Both the position numbers and the translations under genes were made by a program. Positions 1-6,564 of a stretch of 10,417 nucleotides of DNA are shown here, one piece after another. The stretch's first letter is position 1; every line of letters starts with the position of its first letter. Below the pieces are notes generated by a model. The model had not been told where the DNA came from. It searched no databases and saw only the letters and a list, made by a program, of their open reading frames with translations. Source of the DNA: Betaproteobacteria bacterium (GTDB lineage: Bacteria > Pseudomonadota > Gammaproteobacteria > Burkholderiales > Burkholderiaceae_C); assembly GCA_009927195.1 (NCBI GenBank), contig RFNL01000444.1, forward strand, positions 1 to 10,417, read 5' to 3'.

Positions 1-1
1 C

Positions 2-73
2 CAAATCATTTTGATCACCACGGCCTTGGCGTTTTTCACCTTTTCGGGCGCCGTTTTTTGGCTCAAGCCTTGA
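2..73 (+). CDS. C-terminal end of an unidentified inner-membrane protein (5' end outside window)
   Basis: The reading frame starting at base 2 is open from the left edge and ends at a TGA at 71-73. The 23 visible residues are strongly hydrophobic (ILITTALAFFTF, then SGAVFWLKP) and look like a last transmembrane helix followed by a short basic tail. It converges on priA with only four bases between the two stop codons, and no terminator hairpin is visible, so the two transcripts probably overlap at their 3' ends. Too little is present to name a family; a transporter or other polytopic membrane protein would fit. Confidence 0.5.
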   Translation, partial: QIILITTALAFFTFSGAVFWLKP

Positions 74-77
74 GGCT

Positions 78-2231
78 TTAAATCACCAACGGGTCCACAT
101 CGATGGCCCAGCGCAGCACGGCTCGGTGTTGTGTTCGTGCAGACCGCAGCAGGGGTTGCCAAGCGGTCAAAAACTGTTGCAAAGCGGTGCGCGAAGCCGA
201 TTCAACCAATACTTGGGCGCGTTCGACTTGGGCCACCCGTTGAATGCCCAGCGGCACCGGCGGGTACAGGCTGAGTCGATCCGCGCCAGGCAGTTCAGCG
301 GCGGCCAGTGAAACCGCTTTTAAAAACGATTGGGCCACATCTTGGGTGCGCGCTTCGGCCCGCAGCAGGGCCTGAAAACTGAAGGGCGGCATGCCAGCTT
401 GCTCGCGTTCTTGCAATTGTTTTTCGGCAAAAGAGGGATAGTCATGACGCTTCAAGGCTTCAAACAAGGGGTGCTGCGGGTAGTGCGTTTGGACCCACAT
501 CTCACATGCATGACCGAATTGCTCAGACCACTGGGCATCTCGACCTGCCCGACCAGCCGCTTGCATGAGCAGGCTGAACAATCTTTCGGGCGCGCGGAAA
601 TCGCTGGAGAACAAAGCGCCATCGGTGTCGAGCGCTGCCACCAGGCTCACACGGCGAAAGTCATGGCCTTTGGCAATCATTTGAGTGCCGACCAGCACAT
701 CAACTTCACCTGCGTGCACCTGGGCCAATTGGTTCTCCAGCGCGCCTTTGGTGCGGGTGGAATCGGCATCGATGCGGGCAATGCGCGGCGCAGCACCGTC
801 TGGCCGGCGCACGCCTTCAAGCTGGGTGGCCAAGAGTTCTTCCAGTTGTTCGGTGCCTCGGCCCATGGCCCGCACGTCGGTGTCGCCACATTCAGGACAA
901 GCTCTGGGTACGGCAGATGTGTGGCTGCAGTGGTGGCAGCGCAATGTGCGGTCGAGCTTGTGAAACACTTGAAAAGCACTGCAATGCGGGCATTGGCTCT
1001 TCCAGTGGCACGAAGGGCAGTGCAACACCGGTGCATAGCCGCGCCGGTTGAGCAACACCAAAATTTGCTGGCCCAGGCCAATGCGCTCCCGCATGGCATC
1101 GAGCAAAACGCCTGCAAACACCGTGCGGCGTGGCTGACGGTTCATGTCCACCCGACGCACCAAGGGCAAGGCGCTCAGTCCCATGCGTGAGGGCATGTGC
1201 AAGCGCACATAGCGCCCAGCAGGTTTTTCCTGGCTGGCCGCTCTGCTGTGGTGCCAACTCTCCAAAGAGGGCGTCGCCGAACCCATCAATACCTTGGCAC
1301 CTTCCAGTTGCCCGCGATAAACGGCCAGATCTCGGGCCGAGTAACGGGCACCCTCTTGTTGTTTGTAGCTGGGATCGTGTTCTTCATCGACCACGATCAG
1401 GCGCAAATGGGGCATGGAGGCCAGCACCGCCATGCGGGTGCCCAGCACCATGCGCGCTTGCCCGTTGTGCGCAGCCAACCAACTGTTCAAGCGTTGGGCG
1501 GGGGTCATGGCGCTGTGCATGGCCACCACGCAACCCGCACCCAACCAGGGCTCAAAACGCTCGCGAAAACGCTGCTCAAGTTGTGGCGTGAGGTTGATCT
1601 CTGGCACCATCACCAAGGCTTGGGCGGTAGGTTGGGCTTGCAACAAGCGTTGAACCGCTTGCATATACACCTCCGTCTTGCCGCTGCCAGTGCTGCCAAA
1701 CAACAAGAATGGCCCTTTTTGCAGATCGATTTCCTGCAAAACTGCTTCCTGCTCGGTGGTCAGTGCCAACCCTTTGGGCAAAGCCGGCGGCAGGTGCTTG
1801 GCAATTCCTGGGCTCGGCGCCAAATCCGCTGCTGCGGTTTTGCCATGGACGGCGAGGGCTTTGCGTTTGAGCCGGCGTGTCAGTTGCTCGGGTCTGAGTT
1901 CACGCAAGTAGGGTGGCAAGGCGGCCAAAGCGACCTCACCTTCGCTGCGTTGGTAGTAACGCGCGGTGAACCGAATCAGGCTTTTCCAAGCAGGATTGAG
2001 CGCAAGCAATGGATGGAGCACGCCGGAAATGGGGCGCAATATCAGCCCGGTCTTCGCCTGAGCGTGTGCTTCTGTCTCCCCATCCCAAACGATGCCCAGC
2101 AACTCTCTGTGACCCAAGGGGACACGAACCAATGTTCCCTTGGGGAGTGCTTCCTCACTCAGGTAAGACAGAGGACCACCCACTCCGCTGTGCGCAGGGG
2201 TAGGAACCAAAACGGAGAGTATGACAGTCAT
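78..2231 (-). CDS. priA: Primosomal protein N' (PriA), replication-restart DNA helicase
   Basis: PriA recognises abandoned replication forks in the cytoplasm and reloads the replisome through PriB/DnaT/DnaC-type partners; it is a 3'-to-5' superfamily 2 helicase. From the ATG at 2231 the protein has 717 residues, normal for the family. Visible in order: an N-terminal 3'-DNA-binding region, Walker A GSTGSGKT at 179-186, the DEEH box at 282-285, and eight zinc-binding cysteines in four pairs (C405/C408, C414/C417, C432/C435, C445/C448). The GTQMIAKGHDF motif follows near 515 and the motif VI sequence QAAGRAGR at 557-564. The frame extends ten codons upstream to a TTG at 2261, but the ATG is preferred because MTVILSVLVP matches the usual PriA beginning. 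No clear Shine-Dalgarno sequence precedes it. It lies downstream of a long non-coding gap and is probably transcribed alone. Confidence 0.97.
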   Translation of the reverse strand: MTVILSVLVPTPAHSGVGGPLSYLSEEALPKGTLVRVPLGHRELLGIVWDGETEAHAQAKTGLILRPISGVLHPLLALNPAWKSLIRFTARYYQRSEGEVALAALPPYLRELRPEQLTRRLKRKALAVHGKTAAADLAPSPGIAKHLPPALPKGLALTTEQEAVLQEIDLQKGPFLLFGSTGSGKTEVYMQAVQRLLQAQPTAQALVMVPEINLTPQLEQRFRERFEPWLGAGCVVAMHSAMTPAQRLNSWLAAHNGQARMVLGTRMAVLASMPHLRLIVVDEEHDPSYKQQEGARYSARDLAVYRGQLEGAKVLMGSATPSLESWHHSRAASQEKPAGRYVRLHMPSRMGLSALPLVRRVDMNRQPRRTVFAGVLLDAMRERIGLGQQILVLLNRRGYAPVLHCPSCHWKSQCPHCSAFQVFHKLDRTLRCHHCSHTSAVPRACPECGDTDVRAMGRGTEQLEELLATQLEGVRRPDGAAPRIARIDADSTRTKGALENQLAQVHAGEVDVLVGTQMIAKGHDFRRVSLVAALDTDGALFSSDFRAPERLFSLLMQAAGRAGRDAQWSEQFGHACEMWVQTHYPQHPLFEALKRHDYPSFAEKQLQEREQAGMPPFSFQALLRAEARTQDVAQSFLKAVSLAAAELPGADRLSLYPPVPLGIQRVAQVERAQVLVESASRTALQQFLTAWQPLLRSARTQHRAVLRWAIDVDPLVI

Positions 2232-2278
2232 CGAAAATAAGTTTTTCTGGTGAAACGTCAAAAAATAGACATGAAATC

Positions 2279-2319
2279 GGGGTTAAGTGCTTGATTTGCA
2301 AGCGCTTTGACGTAACCCC
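2279..2319. repeat. Imperfect inverted repeat upstream of priA
   Basis: The outer arms GGGGTTA (2279-2285) and TAACCCC (2313-2319) are perfectly complementary. Inside them AGTGCTTG (2286-2293) pairs with CAAGCGCT (2299-2306) with a single T-G wobble around the five-base loop ATTTG. The six bases TTGACG (2307-2312) are left unpaired on one side. The element ends 48 bp before the priA start codon, so it could be an operator, a cruciform or part of the priA 5' untranslated RNA. No T-run follows it on the minus strand, so it is not an intrinsic terminator. Confidence 0.55.
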
Positions 2320-2326
2320 AAGTTTC

Positions 2327-2335
2327 TGTGGATAA
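2327..2335 (-). promoter_or_regulatory. Perfect consensus DnaA box
   Basis: The minus strand reads TTATCCACA, the strongest known DnaA-binding nonamer. The surrounding minus-strand bases, AGTTATCCACAGAAA, also resemble boxes found in bacterial origins. It lies about 96 bp upstream of the priA start codon. One such nonamer can occur by chance in a genome, so binding is inferred from the consensus only. Confidence 0.5.
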
Positions 2336-2352
2336 CTTTGTTGATATCTTGC

Positions 2353-2392
2353 ATTTGAACCCTCCAAGCCCTTGTCTGGCAAGGATTTGAAC
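2353..2392. repeat. 8-bp direct repeat flanking a small hairpin
   Basis: ATTTGAAC occurs at 2353-2360 and again at 2385-2392, 32 bp apart start to start, about three helical turns. Between the copies, CCTTG (2370-2374) and CAAGG (2380-2384) form a perfect 5-bp stem with loop TCTGG. The spacing would place both repeats on the same face of the helix, as for a protein that binds twice. No known regulator's site is recognised. Confidence 0.35.
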
Positions 2393-2513
2393 AGATTGCC
2401 CTATTTTCAGGCATTTGTAGCAATCTATACGAATCAATGACTTAGGGCGATTTCAAGGTGCGAAAAGAAAAGCAATTGGGTTTTGAGGCCTTGCGAGGCG
2501 AGGACACGAATTT

Positions 2514-2522
2514 TGTGCATAA
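2514..2522 (-). promoter_or_regulatory. Second DnaA-box match (TTATGCACA)
   Basis: The minus strand reads TTATGCACA, which fits the relaxed consensus TTWTNCACA. It has the same orientation as the perfect box 187 bp away and lies about 37 bp from the A-tract block. On its own the match is weak; its interest comes from the pairing. Confidence 0.35.
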
Positions 2523-2558
2523 GTCAAGTCCTAGAACTAAACTTTGTTCGTAAAAGTC

Positions 2559-2587
2559 TGAAAAAATTCAAAAAATTTTTCAAAAAG
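2559..2587. other. A-tract block, likely intrinsically curved or easily melted DNA
   Basis: Runs of A6 (2561-2566), A6 (2570-2575), T5 (2576-2580) and A5 (2582-2586) follow one another at roughly helical spacing. TGAAAAA (2559-2565) and TTTTTCA (2576-2582) also form inverted arms. Phased A-tracts bend DNA, and such a tract next to DnaA boxes resembles an origin's unwinding element, though it could equally be an UP-element-like or terminator-like tract. Read on the minus strand it gives U-rich RNA about 20 bases downstream of the 2607-2627 hairpin. Confidence 0.45.
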
Positions 2588-2606
2588 TGGGGTTGATTGT
2601 GACCGC

Positions 2607-2627
2607 CCTAAACAGCGTCTGTTTGGG
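2607..2627 (-). terminator. Hairpin possibly involved in ending the dsbD transcript
   Basis: AAACAG (2610-2615) and CTGTTT (2619-2624) form a perfect stem around a 3-base loop. CC and GGG lengthen it, with a wobble when read as plus-strand RNA or a bulge as minus-strand RNA. On the minus strand it lies 160 bp downstream of the dsbD stop codon. The first T-run comes about 20 bases after the stem rather than directly after it, so it does not meet the usual intrinsic-terminator pattern. It could instead be an RNA-stabilising 3' hairpin. Confidence 0.3.
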
Positions 2628-2787
2628 TGCGGGTGGCGCAATATTCGGGCGTAAATCCGCATGCCAGGGGACTCAGCCAAAGGGATGCGTTCCAGTTGTC
2701 CGCACGCACACTGGCTCTGAGAAAGCTTGAGCAACAAGACATGCATGTGGACGATTGTGGCATGGCAATTTGGCCAATCGCATGGGC

Positions 2788-4941
2788 TCAGCGCGCGGTG
2801 ATGGCGTTTTGCACCAGAGATGGGCTGAGCAACTCGGACAAAACCAGGGGCGTTTGCCCCGGTCGATACAACACATAAACGGGTACACCGCTGCGACCCA
2901 ATTGCGCCAATGCACGTGTGATGGCGGGATCGCGGCGGGTCCAATCGGCCCGCATGAGCGCCACTTGATGGCGCTCAAAGTCTTGCAAGACCTGGGCATT
3001 TTGCAAAGTGGTTTGCTTGTTCAACTGGCAGGTCACGCACCAAGCGGCGGTGAAGTCGACAAACACCATTTGGCCTTGCGCCAATTTATCCTGCACGGCT
3101 TGGGGTGACCAAGTTTGCCAATGTGCATCCGCTGATGTTGAGGGGGCGCCGTTGGTCGTCAAACGTGGCCACACCCCGGCGGCGCTGGCCAGCCAGCAGG
3201 CGCTGGTCAAGACCAGCAGCCATTTGCGCAGTGAAGCGTTCAACCCCCAGCACCAAGCCAGCGCTGCCGTGGCCAGCAACAGCAACAGCACCGACATGGT
3301 CGTGTCCAAATTGGTTTGTTGGCCCAAGATCCACAGCAGCCAAACCACGGTAAGCCACAGAGGAAAGGCCATCAAAGACTTGAATACCGCCATCCAGGGA
3401 CCAGGTTGCGGGAGGTATTTGCCCAAGGCGGGCCAGTGGCTGAGCAATGCAAAAGGCAAAGCCATGCCCAGGCCCATGGTGGCCAAAACCGCCAAGGCGT
3501 TGGGCCAGGCTTGGCTCAGCGCCCACCCCATGGAAACCCCGACAAATGGCGCGGTGCAAGGCGAAGCCAAGCCAACCGCCAATACCCCAGAACCAAACGC
3601 ATTCAGGACAGGGTGTTGAGATTGCCAACTGGCCCAGGAAGATGGCCACATTGGGGCCCATTCAAAAACGCCCATCAGATTCAAGGCCATGACCGTGAAA
3701 AGCAAGGCCAGGGCGCCCACAAACAAGGGGGACTGCAGTTGAAACCCCCAGCCCAATTGTTCTCCGGCCGAGCGAAAAGCCAACACCGCAGCGCCCAGGG
3801 ACATGAAAGTCAAGACCACACCCAGGGAGTAAGCCCAAGCTCCCCAACGGCGTTGCGCAACCGTCAGACCGGGCAAGCCCAGGCCGACCACTTTGATGGC
3901 CAAGACGGGCAAGACACAGGGCATCAGGTTGAGCAACAAGCCGCCCAGCAAAGCACTGGCCATGGCCAACCAAAACCCTGAGCCCAAGGGGGTTTCGGCC
4001 TCGGTGGGCAAGATGAATGGTTTGGCTGGGTTCAAGGGGGGGGCGCTCGCAGCCAAAGCGGGGCTGGGCAAAGCGGGCCAAGTGCCGTTGACCGGGATTT
4101 GCAGGCGCCAAGCGGATTTGGACGCACCTTGCTCCATCACCAAGACCAAAGGCAGTTGTGAGGGCTGGGTGTTGCGCATGGCATGCAAAGGCAGTGTGAC
4201 CTCCCATTGATCACCTCGCCATTGGGCTTGGCTGCGCGGATGGGTTTCGCCGGCATGGTCAACCACCTCGGGCAACTCCACAAAAACCGATAAGTTTTGA
4301 CGCCATGCGGACGCTGGCAAACCCGCTACGGACAGCTGCAAATGGTCAGAAGCCAACAGGGCCTTGGAGTTGCCCGCAGCAAGCGGCTGGGGTTGTTGCC
4401 GCAACAAGGCCTCAAACCGTTCAGCGTGGGTGGCCAGGCTGGCTTGGCTGGGCAAGCGCAGCACAAATCGGCCCTCTTGCGGAATGCATTCTTGGCGACA
4501 CACCAGCCAAGCGGCTTGCAAAACCACTTCGGGTTCGCTCTGTTTTGGGGCTTGGGCTGAAATGGTCAAAGGCACAGCCAGCAATGACACGCCTTCAAAA
4601 CCGTAGTTGGTCATCTCGCCAACCCTGATCTTTTGCGGAATGGGCCAATGGGTTTCACCCACTGACCAACCGGTGGGCAGTTGCCATTGCAATTGGGTGG
4701 GCAGGCCGGAGTCACCTGGGTTTTTCCAGTAGGTGTGCCATCCCTTCTGATGTTGCAGTTGCAGTCCCAGCCACATGGTTTGACCCGCCGCCAAGCCTTG
4801 TGGGGCCCATACCATCATCTCAGCGCGCACCTGGGGCGTTTGCACCACCGGTCCAGCGCCTTGTGCCCCAGCACCGCTGATGCAGGCCAGGGCCAAACAT
4901 AAAACGCAAATGCGCTGGTGCAATCGGGGGAAAAGGTTCAT
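2788..4941 (-). CDS. dsbD: Protein-disulfide reductase, DsbD/ScsB type
   Basis: This inner-membrane protein passes electrons from cytoplasmic thioredoxin to periplasmic partners such as disulfide isomerases, cytochrome c maturation proteins or peroxide-detoxifying thioredoxins. From the ATG at 4941 it has 717 residues. A signal peptide covers about residues 1-26. The periplasmic domain has the WHTYWKNPGDSG motif near 68-79 and a cysteine pair C148/C152 (CX3C). Then come about eight membrane helices (roughly 320-600) with the paired motifs PCVLP (C342) and SPCTAP (C462). A C-terminal thioredoxin domain carries AAWCVTC (C635/C638). All three redox pairs are present, so it should be functional. 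The CX3C pair and long N-terminal domain look closer to ScsB than to classical E. coli DsbD. The frame runs open upstream to 5193, but that part overlaps the divergent gene and lacks family character. The start has no obvious Shine-Dalgarno sequence. A C8 run encodes P301-P302 in the linker before the first membrane helix. Confidence 0.93.
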   Translation of the reverse strand: MNLFPRLHQRICVLCLALACISGAGAQGAGPVVQTPQVRAEMMVWAPQGLAAGQTMWLGLQLQHQKGWHTYWKNPGDSGLPTQLQWQLPTGWSVGETHWPIPQKIRVGEMTNYGFEGVSLLAVPLTISAQAPKQSEPEVVLQAAWLVCRQECIPQEGRFVLRLPSQASLATHAERFEALLRQQPQPLAAGNSKALLASDHLQLSVAGLPASAWRQNLSVFVELPEVVDHAGETHPRSQAQWRGDQWEVTLPLHAMRNTQPSQLPLVLVMEQGASKSAWRLQIPVNGTWPALPSPALAASAPPLNPAKPFILPTEAETPLGSGFWLAMASALLGGLLLNLMPCVLPVLAIKVVGLGLPGLTVAQRRWGAWAYSLGVVLTFMSLGAAVLAFRSAGEQLGWGFQLQSPLFVGALALLFTVMALNLMGVFEWAPMWPSSWASWQSQHPVLNAFGSGVLAVGLASPCTAPFVGVSMGWALSQAWPNALAVLATMGLGMALPFALLSHWPALGKYLPQPGPWMAVFKSLMAFPLWLTVVWLLWILGQQTNLDTTMSVLLLLLATAALAWCWGLNASLRKWLLVLTSACWLASAAGVWPRLTTNGAPSTSADAHWQTWSPQAVQDKLAQGQMVFVDFTAAWCVTCQLNKQTTLQNAQVLQDFERHQVALMRADWTRRDPAITRALAQLGRSGVPVYVLYRPGQTPLVLSELLSPSLVQNAITAR

Positions 4942-5016
4942 GAGGTGCCGATGGTAGCCAATCCTGCTTTGGGTCTGTGCCCATGATTGCCTGGTCAAAG
5001 TCCTTAAGATGTGGGC
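4942..5016. promoter_or_regulatory. Divergent start region of dsbD and the creatininase gene
   Basis: These 75 bp must hold the 5' ends of two divergent genes. On the plus strand a -10-like TAAGAT (5005-5010) ends six bases before the ATG at 5017, which would place the transcript start at or next to the start codon. No good -35 hexamer is seen at the matching distance. On the minus strand no convincing promoter pair for dsbD was found, and neither gene has a clear Shine-Dalgarno sequence. Confidence 0.35.
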
Positions 5017-5811
5017 ATGCAAATCCCCACCCGATTTTGGTCGCGGTTGAGTACCGACGATTTTTCGCAACTCGATGGACAGCGAACCGTGGCCGTGTTG
5101 CCGCTGGGCGCCACCGAGCAGCATGGCCCCCATTTGCCCTTGGGTGTGGACACCATCCTTGTCGACGCAGTGGTCGAAGCAGCTCTGCCACATTTGAGCC
5201 CCACTGATCCCGTTTATTTTTTGCCCACCCTAAACCTGGGGCTGAGCACCGAACACACCGCTTTTGCGGGCACTCTCAGCGCCAGCCCAGCCACCTTGAT
5301 CGAACTGTGGTGCGACATTGGCGCCGGTGTGTCCCGCTCGGGTGTGAAAAAAATGGTGTTGTTCAATGCCCATGGTGGCAATGTGGGGTTGATGGATGTG
5401 GTGGCCCGCGAGTTGCGCGCACGCCATGGTTTGCTGGTGTTTTCCACCAGTTGGTATCAGTTGCCGCTGGGCGAGGCAGTGATGGGCCTTTTCAGTCCCC
5501 ATGAACAGCGATTTGGGGTGCATGCCGGCTCGATGGAAACCGCCATGATGCTGGCCCTGTCCCCACAAGATGTGCGCATGGACCAGGCCCAAAACTTTGC
5601 TTCTGCCGCCGAGACCAAAGCCCAGCGCTTTGCCATCTTGGGCGATGGGCGCAGTGCCAAACAAGGCTGGATGATGCAGGACTACAACCCCCAGGGTGCC
5701 GCCGGCAATGCCTTGAGCGCCACGGCCACTCAGGGCTGGGCGCTGGTACAAGCCGCTGGCTTGCAATTGGCCCGCATGCTGCAAGAGGTGGTTGAGCACC
5801 CGACCGTGTGA
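5017..5811 (+). CDS. Creatininase-family metal-dependent amidohydrolase
   Basis: Members of this family use two metal ions to hydrolyse amide bonds, often cyclic ones. Known members include creatinine amidohydrolase, the formamidopyrimidine deformylase of riboflavin synthesis and the mycofactocin peptidase MftE. The protein has 264 residues, a usual length. Metal-binding residues are visible in GATEQHGPHLPLGVDT (E34, H36, D45), NAHGGN (H119) and HAGSMET (E174), and STEH near 77-80 is typical. The ATG at 5017 is chosen because MQIPTRFW is a normal family start; a GTG at 5011 would add only two residues. It is divergent from dsbD and convergent with the histidine-phosphatase gene (19 bp between stops, with a 5-bp hairpin ACACC/GGTGT at 5824-5838). 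No neighbour reveals its substrate, so the reaction is left open. Residues K111-K112 are encoded within an A7 run (5347-5353). Confidence 0.9.
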   Translation: MQIPTRFWSRLSTDDFSQLDGQRTVAVLPLGATEQHGPHLPLGVDTILVDAVVEAALPHLSPTDPVYFLPTLNLGLSTEHTAFAGTLSASPATLIELWCDIGAGVSRSGVKKMVLFNAHGGNVGLMDVVARELRARHGLLVFSTSWYQLPLGEAVMGLFSPHEQRFGVHAGSMETAMMLALSPQDVRMDQAQNFASAAETKAQRFAILGDGRSAKQGWMMQDYNPQGAAGNALSATATQGWALVQAAGLQLARMLQEVVEHPTV

Positions 5812-5830
5812 GCTTGTGCGTTAACACCCC

Positions 5831-6502
5831 TCAGGTGTATGTGACCCATTCGGTTTGGTCTGGGCCTTCCAAATGTCCAATCGTGTTGTGGCTGATCAGC
5901 GATAAGCGCTTGGCGTTGTAGTGGATTTCGCTCATGGCGCTGTTGCGGATGCGCATATTGATTTCGATGGTCACCTCGGCAGGGGTTTGCAGCACATGTC
6001 CGATGGCCGTGGCAATCGGGCCGCCGCTGGAGACCAGCAACACGTTGCCGCTGTGCTGTGTTTGAACATGGGCCAATGCCGAAGTGACCCCTGCCACAAA
6101 TTCTGCATAGCTGGGCATGCCAAGGGGTTGGGACTGGCCACGCATCCAAGCTTGCAAACCCCTGCGCAGCAAGCCAAAGTGGTGCTTGTACAGCTCAGGT
6201 GTATTGGGTTTTTCCAATGGCTCAGGATGGATGGCATGGATCACCGCATGGCTGTCGTATTCGTTCAAGCCAGGCCAAACCAAGGGCTGCAAATGGGTTT
6301 GGCCCAAGCCTTCTTGGATGCCTAGCCAAGTTTGTTGCTGGCGCTTCAAGCTGCCGGTGATCACGGCCTCAAATGTCAAACCTCGCTCGCGAAAATAAGC
6401 CCCCAGGCGGCGGCTTTGGCGCTGGCCCAGTTCAGACAGTTGGTCGTAGTCGTCTGCGCCAAATGAAGCCTGGCCGTGACGCACCAAGTAAAGGGTTCCC
6501 AT
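5831..6502 (-). CDS. Histidine-phosphatase-family (phosphoglycerate-mutase-like) protein lacking the usual second histidine
   Basis: Family members move or remove phosphate through a phosphohistidine. This 223-residue protein starts with MGTLYLVRHGQAS; H9 in RHG is the expected phospho-acceptor and R8 its partner. The TGSLKRQQQT segment (R54) and LNEYD (E81) match other conserved positions. The segment that normally reads SHGG reads SSGG at 158-161, so the second catalytic histidine is replaced by serine S159; H205 in SHNTIGHLE is a possible stand-in. The ATG at 6502 is chosen because the RHG motif must lie within about ten residues of the start; the 38 residues upstream are arginine-rich and unlike the family. 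It is the last gene of the minus-strand run, 62 bp after the PhzF-like gene, and no Shine-Dalgarno sequence is seen. Substrate unknown; it could be a small-molecule or protein phosphatase. Confidence 0.88.
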   Translation of the reverse strand: MGTLYLVRHGQASFGADDYDQLSELGQRQSRRLGAYFRERGLTFEAVITGSLKRQQQTWLGIQEGLGQTHLQPLVWPGLNEYDSHAVIHAIHPEPLEKPNTPELYKHHFGLLRRGLQAWMRGQSQPLGMPSYAEFVAGVTSALAHVQTQHSGNVLLVSSGGPIATAIGHVLQTPAEVTIEINMRIRNSAMSEIHYNAKRLSLISHNTIGHLEGPDQTEWVTYT

Positions 6503-6564
6503 GAGCGAGATTGTCGCGAATCGCAGGGGCTGCTGCGGTCTCGTGCGGGACGCGCGGGCGAGGG

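Larger units (their letters stand above)
2232..2787. other. 556-bp non-coding stretch between dsbD and priA
   Basis: No convincing gene is seen on either strand; short open frames here have unlikely composition or run into AT-rich sequence. The priA-proximal part (about 2232-2590) is AT-rich and holds an imperfect inverted repeat, two DnaA-box matches, a direct repeat around a small hairpin and a run of A-tracts, each listed separately. The dsbD-proximal part (about 2590-2787) is richer in G+C. It holds a compact hairpin at 2607-2627, a looser paired region at 2672-2721 (CTCAG with CTGAG, CCAGT with ACTGG) and the perfect 10-bp palindrome ACATGCATGT at 2739-2748. The stretch must contain the priA promoter and the end of the dsbD transcript, but no clear sigma-70 promoter or T-run terminator could be assigned. 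Confidence 0.6.

Noticed and set aside
330..1190. A 286-codon plus-strand frame opposite priA.
   Set aside because: It is antisense to conserved PriA motifs, has no recognisable domain, and its open length follows from the base composition of priA.
1197..2240. A 347-codon plus-strand frame opposite the N-terminal half of priA.
   Set aside because: Rich in H, Q, R and G as expected for a shadow frame, with no domain and no ribosome-binding site; the opposite strand encodes intact PriA.
2232..2590. Possible chromosomal replication origin.
   Set aside because: Only two DnaA-box matches, none of the usual oriC neighbour genes, and no switch in gene direction across the site. Kept as a finding about DnaA boxes, not annotated as oriC.
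2599..2730. A short plus-strand frame starting with GTG (about 43 codons), with GGGG six bases upstream.
   Set aside because: No recognisable protein features and a rare start codon in a region of dense palindromes. Too weak to call without homologs.
4942..5193. An 84-residue N-terminal extension of the DsbD-like protein.
   Set aside because: It overlaps the divergent creatininase gene. A proper signal peptide begins at MNLFPRLHQR, whereas the extension has none.
5824..5838. Hairpin ACACC/GGTGT between the convergent creatininase and phosphatase genes as a terminator.
   Set aside because: The stem is only 5 bp and no T-run follows on either strand.
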